DNA of 28,665 nucleotides, from the NCBI GenBank assembly GCA_035298385.1, contig DATGYC010000075.1, positions 1 to 28,665 on the forward strand. The letters are read 5' to 3'. Within the stretch, counting starts at the first letter, position 1, and each line of letters opens with the position of its first letter. Made by a program: the position numbers and the translations under genes. The notes beneath the pieces were generated by a model. That model was not told where the DNA came from. It ran no database searches and saw nothing but the letters and a program-made list of their open reading frames with translations. This document shows, one piece after another, positions 8,753 to 15,981 of the stretch. The DNA is from DATGYC01 sp035298385. Lineage in GTDB: Bacteria; Bacillota; Sulfobacillia; Symbiobacteriales; Symbiobacteriaceae.

Positions 8753-9124
8753 TTAGTGCGAGCAGCCGCCGGAGCCGCACTGCTTGGGGGCGCCGCCGTC
8801 GCCAGCCTTGAACGACTGACCACAGCCGCAGCTGGAGCTCGCGTTCGGGTTGTTGATGGCGAAACCGCCACCCATCAGCGAATCGACGAAATCGATCGAA
8901 GCACCGTCGAGCAGATCGACGGAGCGCGGGTCAACGACGACCTTCAGGCCGTCCATCTCGGTGACGTTGTCGTCCGGGCGGGGGTTCCGCTCCAGGGCCA
9001 TGCCGTACTCGTAACCGGAGCAGCCACCCGGGCGGACCATGACGCGGAGGGCGAGACTCTCACCCTTTGCAGCGATGATCTCCTTCAGACGATTAGCGGC
9101 CTTATCGGTGAGCGAGATATTCAC
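8753..9124 (-). CDS. A-type Fe-S cluster carrier (HesB/IscA/ErpA family)
   Basis: A 123-residue protein that accepts and delivers Fe-S clusters to apo-enzymes. I chose GTG at 9124 because AAGGAGGG lies 6 bases upstream; a longer version would start before that ribosome site. The three family cysteines are present: Cys35 in RPGGCSGYEYG, then Cys99 and Cys101 in SSCGCGQSF. Beyond the usual end is an 18-residue tail, KAGDGGAPKQCGSGGCSH, with two more cysteines and a terminal His. It lies divergent from nadA and beside queG, both encoding [4Fe-4S] enzymes, which makes them plausible clients (inference). Confidence 0.93.
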   Translation of the reverse strand: MNISLTDKAANRLKEIIAAKGESLALRVMVRPGGCSGYEYGMALERNPRPDDNVTEMDGLKVVVDPRSVDLLDGASIDFVDSLMGGGFAINNPNASSSCGCGQSFKAGDGGAPKQCGSGGCSH

Positions 9125-9158
9125 CGGAATCCCTCCTTCTCGTACTCTCTTACGTTGA

Positions 9159-9186
9159 ATTCTAGCACAAGCCATCCGCTAGTCAA
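9159..9186 (-). promoter_or_regulatory. Sigma-A promoter of the A-type carrier gene
   Basis: On the minus strand, -35 TTGACT (9186-9181) and -10 TAGAAT (9164-9159) are 16 bases apart, with TGC directly before the -10 (extended -10). It lies about 35 bases upstream of the GTG start at 9124. Confidence 0.75.
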
Positions 9187-9226
9187 GGCTAGGACAGAAG
9201 TGCGTAACTTGTAGCGACTCTTGGTT

Positions 9227-9232
9227 TATAAT
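9227..9232 (+). promoter_or_regulatory. Candidate -10 element for nadA
   Basis: A perfect TATAAT lies 41 bases upstream of the nadA ATG. No good -35 lies at the expected distance, so this is a partial call. Transcription from here would start near 9239, giving a leader of about 35 bases that includes the AGGAGG ribosome site. Confidence 0.5.
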
Positions 9233-9273
9233 ATGATGATAGGAAAGTGCGGACCCCTAGAGGAGGCACCCAC

Positions 9274-10410
9274 ATGGCCGACCTAACGACGCAGTACGAC
9301 GAGTTCGATCTGCCGCTGCTCCATACACCTATTCCCGACGAGTACTACTCCCTTTCCGACGCAGAACTGTCAACCCGGATACGGGCGGCGAAGGCTAAGC
9401 TGGGGGCGGACGTTGTCATTCTGGGCCACCACTATCAGGGCGCCCGGGTGATCGAATGGGCGGACTTCAAGGGCGACTCCTTCAAGCTAGCCCAACTCGC
9501 CCTGACCAAGACCGACGCCAAGTATCTCATCTTCTGTGGCGTTCACTTCATGGCCGAGACGGCGGATATTCTAGCGCCGGAGTCGGTCCAGGTCGTCCTG
9601 CCGGATTTGGGCGCCGGTTGCTCGATGGCCGACATGGCGAACGACCGTCAGGTCGAGGAGTGCTGGGCCGATCTGACTGATCGGCTACCCGGGACGAAGA
9701 TCATCCCGATCACCTACATGAACTCAACGGCGGCCCTGAAGGCCTTCTGCGGCGAGCATGACGGGGCGGTCTGTACCTCTTCCAACGCCGATGGCATTCT
9801 AAGATGGGCCTTCGAGCGAGGCGAGAAGGTTCTCTTCTTCCCCGATCAACACCTGGGTCGGAACACCGGCTACAAGATGGGGATCCCGGTCGAACAGATG
9901 GTCATCTATAACCCGATCACCGGGGAGTTCGAGTGCTCGGATGAGGAGCTGCAGGCGGCCAAGATCATCCTCTGGAAGGGCTTCTGCTCGGTCCACCAGA
10001 AGTTCACGGTCGAGCAGACCGAAGAGGTCCGGCAGCTCTACCCGGGGATGAAGGTGATCGTCCACCCAGAGTGCCCGCTGGAGGTCGTCCTGGCGGCTGA
10101 CATGGCCGGTTCGACGGAGTATATCATCCAGCAGGTGGAGAAGTCCGCTCCCGGCTCGATGTGGGCGATCGGTACGGAGATCAACCTGGTCAACCACCTG
10201 CACAAGGTGCACCAGGACAAGATCATCGTCTCGCTCTCAGGTCCGAACGTCTGTCCCTGTGCCACCATGTACCGGATCTCGCCGCAGCACCTCTGCTGGG
10301 CGCTGGAGAACCTGGTGGAGGGCAAGGTGGTCAACCAGGTTCAGGTTGACGCTGAGACCCGGAAGTGGGCTCGTGTGGCGCTCGATCGGATGCTGGCGAT
10401 TCTAAAGTAA
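9274..10410 (+). CDS. nadA: Quinolinate synthase NadA
   Basis: A 378-residue cytoplasmic [4Fe-4S] enzyme that condenses iminoaspartate with dihydroxyacetone phosphate to quinolinate in de novo NAD synthesis. I chose ATG 9274 because AGGAGG lies 7 bases upstream; a GTG at 9247 lies before that site. Expected cluster ligands are visible: Cys116 (GAGCSMAD), Cys238 (KGFCSVHQKF) and Cys327 or Cys329 (NVCPCATM). Substrate-binding motifs GHHYQ (51-55), YMNS (148-151), TSSNA (168-172) and HPEC (264-267) are also present. The length fits the longer Bacillus-type NadA. nadB and nadC are not adjacent, so the rest of the pathway must be elsewhere. It is monocistronic. Confidence 0.97.
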   Translation: MADLTTQYDEFDLPLLHTPIPDEYYSLSDAELSTRIRAAKAKLGADVVILGHHYQGARVIEWADFKGDSFKLAQLALTKTDAKYLIFCGVHFMAETADILAPESVQVVLPDLGAGCSMADMANDRQVEECWADLTDRLPGTKIIPITYMNSTAALKAFCGEHDGAVCTSSNADGILRWAFERGEKVLFFPDQHLGRNTGYKMGIPVEQMVIYNPITGEFECSDEELQAAKIILWKGFCSVHQKFTVEQTEEVRQLYPGMKVIVHPECPLEVVLAADMAGSTEYIIQQVEKSAPGSMWAIGTEINLVNHLHKVHQDKIIVSLSGPNVCPCATMYRISPQHLCWALENLVEGKVVNQVQVDAETRKWARVALDRMLAILK

Positions 10411-10417
10411 GCATGAA

Positions 10418-10460
10418 GAAGGGGCGCCCCCGCCGTGATGATGGCTGGGGGCGCCCCTTC
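10418..10460. terminator. Bidirectional terminator between nadA and the second S8 protease
   Basis: A perfect 14-bp stem, GAAGGGGCGCCCCC / GGGGGCGCCCCTTC, around a 15-base loop that can pair further (GCC/GGC). It lies 7 bases after the nadA stop and 12 bases from the stop of the converging protease gene. T-runs are poor, but the stem is very stable. Each arm contains GGGCGCCC. Confidence 0.8.
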
Positions 10461-10472
10461 GTCTGTCAGCGA

Positions 10473-13019
10473 CTACGGATGGTTGACCGTGAAGGCCGAG
10501 GAGGTCCAGGCCTCCGTGTGGGCCGGGTCGGACTCGTCTCCCAGCGCCTTCAGGATGGAGAACTTGATCTTGTAGCTGCCATTCGGGGCGATGCTACCGT
10601 TCAAGGTGCCATCCCAGGTGAAGAGGAAGGCGCCGGTCGAGGTCTGGCTGCGCGGCATCCACATCTCGTCCGGAGCCGCGAGCCCGAGGACGGCCCCGGT
10701 AGCGGCGTTCAGGACCTCCATCCGGACCCGGGTCGACTGGTGGTTCAGGTGGACCAGGAAGTAGACCAGGTCGTCGCCCTGCAGGGTGAAGCCACCCGCC
10801 GACGGGGCCACGAAACCGGCACCGTTCCACTGGCGGAGCGCAGGCGCGCTCGTCAGGACCGGCAGGGCCTGATAATCACCCGCGAAGCCCGCATAGGGCA
10901 CCCGAACCGTCTCCCCGTTGTTGTCCGGCGTGAAGGTGATCCAGCCACCGTACTGGTAACCCTGCGGCAGGTCTGAAGAGATCGTGACGCTGACGGTCTC
11001 GGAGTGGTTCTGCTTCACCGTGACCGTGGGCTGGCTGAAGGTAACGTTGGACGGCAAGAGACCCCAGCTCTGCGCGTAGGTGCCGCGGACAGCGATGCCC
11101 TCTTCAGCACCAAGCGTGTAGGTGACCGAGTCCTTTCCGGTGTTGCTAATCGTCAACTGGAAGGTCTTCGGGCCCGCCTGGCTCTCGCCGAGGGCCAGCT
11201 TGCCGGGCGTCACCCGCGTCTGGGCCTCGATCGCCTTGTCGATGTGGAGCATGCCGGCACCCTGACGGTTAACGCCGTCCATGATGCCTAGGCCCGGGTT
11301 GCCCCACCAAAGCTGGGGCGAGGCGTAGTTCTGGAGGAGCGAGCGGACCTCGGAGGCCTTGGTCTGCGGGCGAGCATCGAGCAGAAGCGCCACAGCGCCA
11401 GCCACGTGCGGCGAGGCCATCGAGGTGCCGCTGAGCGTGGCGTAGCCGCCCTTCTCCAGCGGATAGGTCGAGTAGATGTTGCCGCCCGGGGCAGCGATGT
11501 CCGGCTTGAGGCTCAGGTCGGGAGCCAGGCCGTAGGAGGTGAAGGAAGAGGCCAGGCCGGCGCCCTGATTGGCGAAGACGCCCTGAGCGTCAGTCCAGGT
11601 CATGCTGACGGAGCCATCGTTTAGGAGCGTAGCGATCTTGTTGCCGTCGGCCATGGTGATCGAGACGACCGGGATGTTGATCACTACCGCACCAGCAACC
11701 GTCGGGTTGATCCGGCCGGAGGTGTTGTTGTAGAGGATGACGCCCGTGGCGCCCGCGGCCTGAGCATTGGCAGCCTTTTCGGCGAAGGTACAGACGCCGC
11801 GCTGGATCAGCACCACGTTGCCAGCCACCGACCCGGGGACACCCCCTGAGGCCGTGCAGCCGTTCGTGTTGGCGATCTTCACGACATTGGCCGTGCCACT
11901 AGTCGGGGGATTCGGGGCCGCGGTCGCGCCCTGATACCCGATCGAGGAGCCATCCGGCGTGATCGTGAAGGTCGCTAGGCGGACGTGGGTGTTCTCCATG
12001 GAGGCAACACCGATGACGTCCTCGCCGACGCCAGGGGCGCCCGCCGACCAGACGCCGTCAGCACCAGAGTTACCGATCGAGGCGACGACGATCATGCCAG
12101 CCTTGACGAGGCGGTTGGCGGCGACAGCGGTCGGGTACTGCGGCCAGGTGAAGGCCGAGCCGATCGACATGTTCAGGATCTGCATGTGATCCTTGAGCGC
12201 TGCCTCCATCGCGGCGACCATGATATCGGCATCCGTGGAACCGTTGCAGCCGAAGACCCGGTAAGCGCCGAAGCGGACGTCGGGCGCAACGCCCTTCACG
12301 GTGCCGTTCGCACCGATAATGCCCGCCACGTGCGAGCCGTGACCCGCGCAGTCATCGGGGAAGGGGTCCGGGGTGGGGATGGGGTTGTAGGTCGGGTTGG
12401 CGTCGTTGGCGTCGTAAGCGTCGCCGACGAAGTCCCAACCAGTGAAGACCCGGCAGCCAGGCCCGAAGCATCCACCGAGATCCGGATGATCGTAGTCAAT
12501 ACCAGTGTCCATCACGGCGACCTTGATGGTCTTGCCGGTGTAGCCCATCTCGTTCTGGACGATATCCGCACCGGTCTGGGCGATCGCCGTGGCGAGATCC
12601 GGTGACGACTCCGCCCCGTCTGGCTGCGCGAAGCTGTAGACCCGCTGGACGCTCTTGACGCCCTCAAGCTTGGCTAGCTTCGCCGCCTGTGACTGGGTCG
12701 CCTTCATGGAGAAGCCGTTAAAGAGGTCCTGATACTCAAACCGGATAGGCAGGTCAAGGCCGGCCTTCTTGGCCTTTCCCTTGAACGCTTCCTTCTCCTT
12801 CTTCATGCTCGTTACTGAGCCACCGTCGCTCGTGGGGGCGCCTGCTAGTTCCACGAAGTAGTACGCCGGGACCTCAATCTCTCCCCCAGCGACAGACTCC
12901 GTGGACGGATTGTAGAGTGGGGTCAACTCCTGGAACCCAGTCTGTTGCGCGCCAGCCGGGGCTGATAGGCCTGCCACTAAGAGCAGCCCTGCCAGCAGGG
13001 TACCAATCTTTCTCCGCAT
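10473..13019 (-). CDS. Secreted Vpr-like subtilisin (S8) protease with PA domain
   Basis: An 848-residue extracellular serine protease. The signal peptide MRRKIGTLLAGLLLVAGLSA ends near PAGA. The I9-type propeptide spans about 50-130 (YYFVELAG...FNGFSMKA). The S8 domain has Asp171 (VMDTGIDYDHPD), His227 (CAGHGSHVAG), oxyanion Asn317 (SIGNSGA) and Ser533 (SGTSMASPHVAG). A protease-associated (PA) domain is inserted at about 355-480 (VVLIQRGVCTFAEKAANAQ). After the catalytic domain are an Fn3-like region of the Vpr/lactocepin kind (about 604-715) and a C-terminal FlgD-like beta domain (about 740-848). The ATG is 13 bases from GGAG, longer than usual. It is closely similar along its whole length to the next gene upstream; the two are tandem duplicates. 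The 231-base gap between them suggests separate transcription. Confidence 0.94.
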   Translation of the reverse strand: MRRKIGTLLAGLLLVAGLSAPAGAQQTGFQELTPLYNPSTESVAGGEIEVPAYYFVELAGAPTSDGGSVTSMKKEKEAFKGKAKKAGLDLPIRFEYQDLFNGFSMKATQSQAAKLAKLEGVKSVQRVYSFAQPDGAESSPDLATAIAQTGADIVQNEMGYTGKTIKVAVMDTGIDYDHPDLGGCFGPGCRVFTGWDFVGDAYDANDANPTYNPIPTPDPFPDDCAGHGSHVAGIIGANGTVKGVAPDVRFGAYRVFGCNGSTDADIMVAAMEAALKDHMQILNMSIGSAFTWPQYPTAVAANRLVKAGMIVVASIGNSGADGVWSAGAPGVGEDVIGVASMENTHVRLATFTITPDGSSIGYQGATAAPNPPTSGTANVVKIANTNGCTASGGVPGSVAGNVVLIQRGVCTFAEKAANAQAAGATGVILYNNTSGRINPTVAGAVVINIPVVSITMADGNKIATLLNDGSVSMTWTDAQGVFANQGAGLASSFTSYGLAPDLSLKPDIAAPGGNIYSTYPLEKGGYATLSGTSMASPHVAGAVALLLDARPQTKASEVRSLLQNYASPQLWWGNPGLGIMDGVNRQGAGMLHIDKAIEAQTRVTPGKLALGESQAGPKTFQLTISNTGKDSVTYTLGAEEGIAVRGTYAQSWGLLPSNVTFSQPTVTVKQNHSETVSVTISSDLPQGYQYGGWITFTPDNNGETVRVPYAGFAGDYQALPVLTSAPALRQWNGAGFVAPSAGGFTLQGDDLVYFLVHLNHQSTRVRMEVLNAATGAVLGLAAPDEMWMPRSQTSTGAFLFTWDGTLNGSIAPNGSYKIKFSILKALGDESDPAHTEAWTSSAFTVNHP

Positions 13020-13250
13020 CGGTCGTGCACGTCTCCTTCATAATGGTGAATGGACTTGGGTTGCGAATGCCGAAACGAAGACCAAAGCCGGCCGGAACCT
13101 GCCTCCTCTCCCCACGTACTACTCGGTGGCAGTAAAATCCGAATATATCATTTAACATAACGAACGATTATTCCTGCTTGGTGCACAAAGATTACAATGA
13201 AAGGAGCGCCCCCTCACGAGGGCGCCCTATCGATCCTGCCTTTTCGCAGC
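13020..13250 (-). promoter_or_regulatory. Intergenic region between the two paralogous proteases
   Basis: This 231-base region is the longest non-coding stretch here. Its first half downstream of the upstream protease holds an imperfect hairpin (13203-13228). The middle (about 13141-13195) is AT-rich, unlike its surroundings, and includes TATATT on the minus strand at about 13142-13147, a plausible -10 without a clear -35. A GGAG ribosome site lies 13 bases before the ATG at 13019. I see no small gene that I can support. Confidence 0.4.
13203..13228 (-). terminator. Weak hairpin downstream of the third S8 protease
   Basis: An imperfect inverted repeat with core GCGCCC / GGGCGC 23 bases past the stop of the protease ending at 13251. 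On the minus strand it is followed by CCTTTCATT, a poor T-run. It may only attenuate read-through into the downstream paralog. Confidence 0.45.
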
Positions 13251-15833
13251 CTAAGGCCTGTCAACCATGAATCGAGGGGTAGTCCAGGTCTCCCAGTGTG
13301 CAGGGTTGGTCCGGTCACCGCCGGCCTTCAAGACCTTGACCTCCAGGACGTAGAGCCCGTCCGGTGCCGGGCGGGTCCGGCGCCCGTTCATCAACTGGCC
13401 ATCCCAGGCGTAGGCCCAGAAGCCGGTATCGGTCGAGTTTCGACCCAGATAGGCCTCCTCCGGCATGGCAAGCCCAAGGGAGCGTCCGGTCAACGCCTCC
13501 TTTACCTCCACCCGCATCAGTGCGGCCTGGTGCTCAAAGTGGAGCAGAAGGTAGGGCAGGTCCTCCCCCTGCATCGAGAAGGGGGTCAGGTCCCCCGCCT
13601 GCCAGAAGGAGTCGTCCTCGAGCTTGGCCAGCCAGGGCAGTTCGTACCCGGCATCCGTCAGGACCTGAATCGCCTGGTAGTCGCCCTTGTAGCCGGCGAA
13701 GGGAACACGGTAGGTGTACCCTGCCTGGTTGACGGGCGCGAAGGTCAGATAGCCTCCGTAGACGGCCCCGTCCGGCAGATCCGCAGAAGGCGCCAGCGTC
13801 ACGTTGATCGTCCGGCTTCCCCGCGGCGGAAGGGTGAACATCCACGTGTCCGCGGTGACCGCGGCCGGAGCGTAGTAGTAGTCAGGATGGTTGTTCGACC
13901 CCGCCGTGTCGACGGCGTCCTCGACGGTCAAGTGGTAGGTGACGGACTCCCGGGTCAGGTTCTGAATCCGAACCGGGAAGGACTTCGGCCCGCTCTCACT
14001 CTCGCCGACGGCGATCTTGCTCGGGGTGACCAATGCGGTCCGCTGGATAGCGTCATCAATGTCTAACATGCCGGCGCCTTGGCGATGCACGCTATCCGGC
14101 AGGCCATAGCCGGGCGCCAACCCCCACAGATGCGGATCGGCGGCGTTCTGGAGGATCCCCCGCACGTCGCGCGGTCGGATGCGAGAGTCTGCGTCCAGCA
14201 GGAGCGCCACCGCACCAGCCACGTGCGGGGAGGCCATGGAGGTACCGCTCAGGGTGGCATAACCGCCAAGCTCCAGCGGGTAGGTGGAGTGGATCAGCCC
14301 ACCGGGGGCGCCGATATCCGGCTTCAGATCCAGATCCGGTGAGATGCCGTAGGAACTGAAGGAGGAGATCAGCCCGCCGGTCGGGTTGACAAAGGAGCCA
14401 CTCTCAGCGGTCCACGTCATCGTGACCGCGCCGCTCCCTACCAGGTTCTTGATTCGGATCCCTTCGGCGTCGGAGATGGCGACGACCGGGATCGTGACCG
14501 GTGCGGGCGCGACGGTCGGGGCGAAGCGGCCAGCAACGTTGTTGTAGAGGAGCACCCCGGCAGCCCCAGCGTTCTGGGCGTTCATCGCCTTCTCTGCGAA
14601 GGTACAGGTCCCCCGCTTGACTAGGACGACCTTGCCAGCCATGTTCTCGGTGATGCCGCCAGAGGCGGTACAGGCGATCTCATTCGCGGGCTTGGCGATC
14701 GTTGCAGAGCCGCTGGTGGGCGGCTCCGGGGCGCCCTCAGCCGGGGCATACCCGATCTGAGAGCCATCCGGGCTGATTGTGAAGAGGGAGAGGTTCACGT
14801 GGGTGTTGTCATAGGAAGCGACGCCGATGACCGCCTCGCCCACGCCAGGCGCCGAGGCGGAGAAGGTGCCGTTTGCACCCGAATTGCCGATCGAGGCGAC
14901 GACGACAACTCCCCGCTGCACGAGCCGAGAGGCGGCCTGAGCGGTCGGGTACTGCGGCCACTGGAAGGCAGAGCCGATCGACATGTTGAGAATATCCATC
15001 TTGTCACGCACGACCTGCTCCATAGCGGCCAGCATGATATCCTCCGTCGTTGAGCCCTCGCAACCGAAGACCCGGTACGAGCCGAACATGACGCCCGGGG
15101 CGACGCCGGTCACCTGACCGTTGGCGCCGATGATGCCCGCAACGTGGGTGCCGTGGCCACCGCAGTCATCCGGGTCACTATCCGGGGTGGGGACCGGGTT
15201 GTACGAAGGTGAGGACGGATCGGCGTTAAAGTCGTCGCCGACGAAGTCGTAGCCCCACCGGACCCGGCAGCCTGCGCCGAAGCAACCGCCCAGGTCGGGA
15301 TGGTCATAATCGACACCGGTATCCATGACGGCGACCTTGATGCCCGAACCGGTGTAGCCGAGTTCGGATTGAACAATGTCGGCACCGGTCATGGCGAGCG
15401 CTGAGGAGAGCTCCGGCGAGTTGGACGGGGTGACGTCCGGCATCCGCTCCGTGACGACCGGAATGACGCGCAGGACGCCCTCCAAGCGGGCGATTCGGGC
15501 CGCCTCGGCCGGGGTAGCCTCAACAGAGAAGCCATTGAAGAGTTCCTCGTATTGATACTTCTCCCGGAGCTTAATACCCGCTGACTTCGCAGCCTTGCGG
15601 AAGGAGTCCCGCTCTCCCGCCAGGGATACAGCGATACCACCATCGGTCTTGGAGGGTCCGGAGAGCTCCACGAAGTACCGATTAGGAGTCTCGTTGACCA
15701 GCTTGGCAATGGCCGGAGCGTGCGGCTGGGTGACAGTCGGCATCAGCGGGCCGCCGGGGCGAGCGCCCGCCGGCACAGCGAACCCGGCCAGGAGCAAGAA
15801 CCCGGCTAGCACGGGACCAACTCTGCGTCGCAT
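13251..15833 (-). CDS. Secreted Vpr-like subtilisin (S8) protease with PA domain (tandem paralog)
   Basis: An 860-residue exported serine protease. I chose ATG 15833: the in-frame GTG at 15845 overlaps its own ribosome site, and the ATG start gives a signal peptide (MRRRVGPVLAGFLLLAGFAV) nearly identical to that of the neighbouring paralog. Triad residues are Asp171 (VMDTGVDYDHPD), His227 (CGGHGTHVAG) and Ser532 (SGTSMASPHVAG), with oxyanion Asn317. The first three positions equal those of the paralog and the serine differs by one. The PA domain (about 350-475) carries VVLVKRGTCTFAEKA. It is followed by an Fn3-like region and a C-terminal beta domain (DGLYVLEVKVLKAGGD). Cysteine pairs in GGCFGAGCR and the DDC/GCEG segments are shared by both paralogs and may form disulfides. 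It is preceded by a conserved element at 15879-15903. Confidence 0.94.
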   Translation of the reverse strand: MRRRVGPVLAGFLLLAGFAVPAGARPGGPLMPTVTQPHAPAIAKLVNETPNRYFVELSGPSKTDGGIAVSLAGERDSFRKAAKSAGIKLREKYQYEELFNGFSVEATPAEAARIARLEGVLRVIPVVTERMPDVTPSNSPELSSALAMTGADIVQSELGYTGSGIKVAVMDTGVDYDHPDLGGCFGAGCRVRWGYDFVGDDFNADPSSPSYNPVPTPDSDPDDCGGHGTHVAGIIGANGQVTGVAPGVMFGSYRVFGCEGSTTEDIMLAAMEQVVRDKMDILNMSIGSAFQWPQYPTAQAASRLVQRGVVVVASIGNSGANGTFSASAPGVGEAVIGVASYDNTHVNLSLFTISPDGSQIGYAPAEGAPEPPTSGSATIAKPANEIACTASGGITENMAGKVVLVKRGTCTFAEKAMNAQNAGAAGVLLYNNVAGRFAPTVAPAPVTIPVVAISDAEGIRIKNLVGSGAVTMTWTAESGSFVNPTGGLISSFSSYGISPDLDLKPDIGAPGGLIHSTYPLELGGYATLSGTSMASPHVAGAVALLLDADSRIRPRDVRGILQNAADPHLWGLAPGYGLPDSVHRQGAGMLDIDDAIQRTALVTPSKIAVGESESGPKSFPVRIQNLTRESVTYHLTVEDAVDTAGSNNHPDYYYAPAAVTADTWMFTLPPRGSRTINVTLAPSADLPDGAVYGGYLTFAPVNQAGYTYRVPFAGYKGDYQAIQVLTDAGYELPWLAKLEDDSFWQAGDLTPFSMQGEDLPYLLLHFEHQAALMRVEVKEALTGRSLGLAMPEEAYLGRNSTDTGFWAYAWDGQLMNGRRTRPAPDGLYVLEVKVLKAGGDRTNPAHWETWTTPRFMVDRP

Positions 15834-15878
15834 CCTCTTAGCCACTCCTCTCTTGGGTGGGACCTAGGAGGGAGTTTC

Positions 15879-15903
15879 GCTATTCGAGTTGGTATTTCCT
15901 GCC
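15879..15903 (-). promoter_or_regulatory. Conserved upstream element, copy 2 (protease promoter region)
   Basis: A 25-base element reading GGCAGG...ATACCAA...AATAGC on the minus strand, 18/25 identical to the element at 6164-6188. It lies 45 bases upstream of the protease ATG at 15833. With the preceding TT it forms inverted arms TTGG-N9-CCAA. No clear copy precedes the protease at 13019. Confidence 0.4.
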
Positions 15904-15945
15904 AATTATGGGTGATTATTACTGTTCCTTGACCACAATGATAAA

Positions 15946-15976
15946 GAAGGCACTCGCCACACAGGCGAATGCCTTC
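15946..15976 (-). terminator. Intrinsic terminator of the mqn-type operon
   Basis: Arms GAAGGCACTCGCC and GGCGAATGCCTTC pair over 13 positions with one mismatch around a 5-base loop. On the minus strand the hairpin is followed by TTTATC. It begins 5 bases past the stop of the gene ending at 15982. Confidence 0.85.
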
Positions 15977-15981
15977 CAGAT

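Noticed and set aside
11985..14066. Plus-strand open frames opposite the two Vpr-like proteases (11985-12605, 13197-14066)
   Set aside because: Antisense to conserved S8/PA domains; compositionally biased and unrecognisable.
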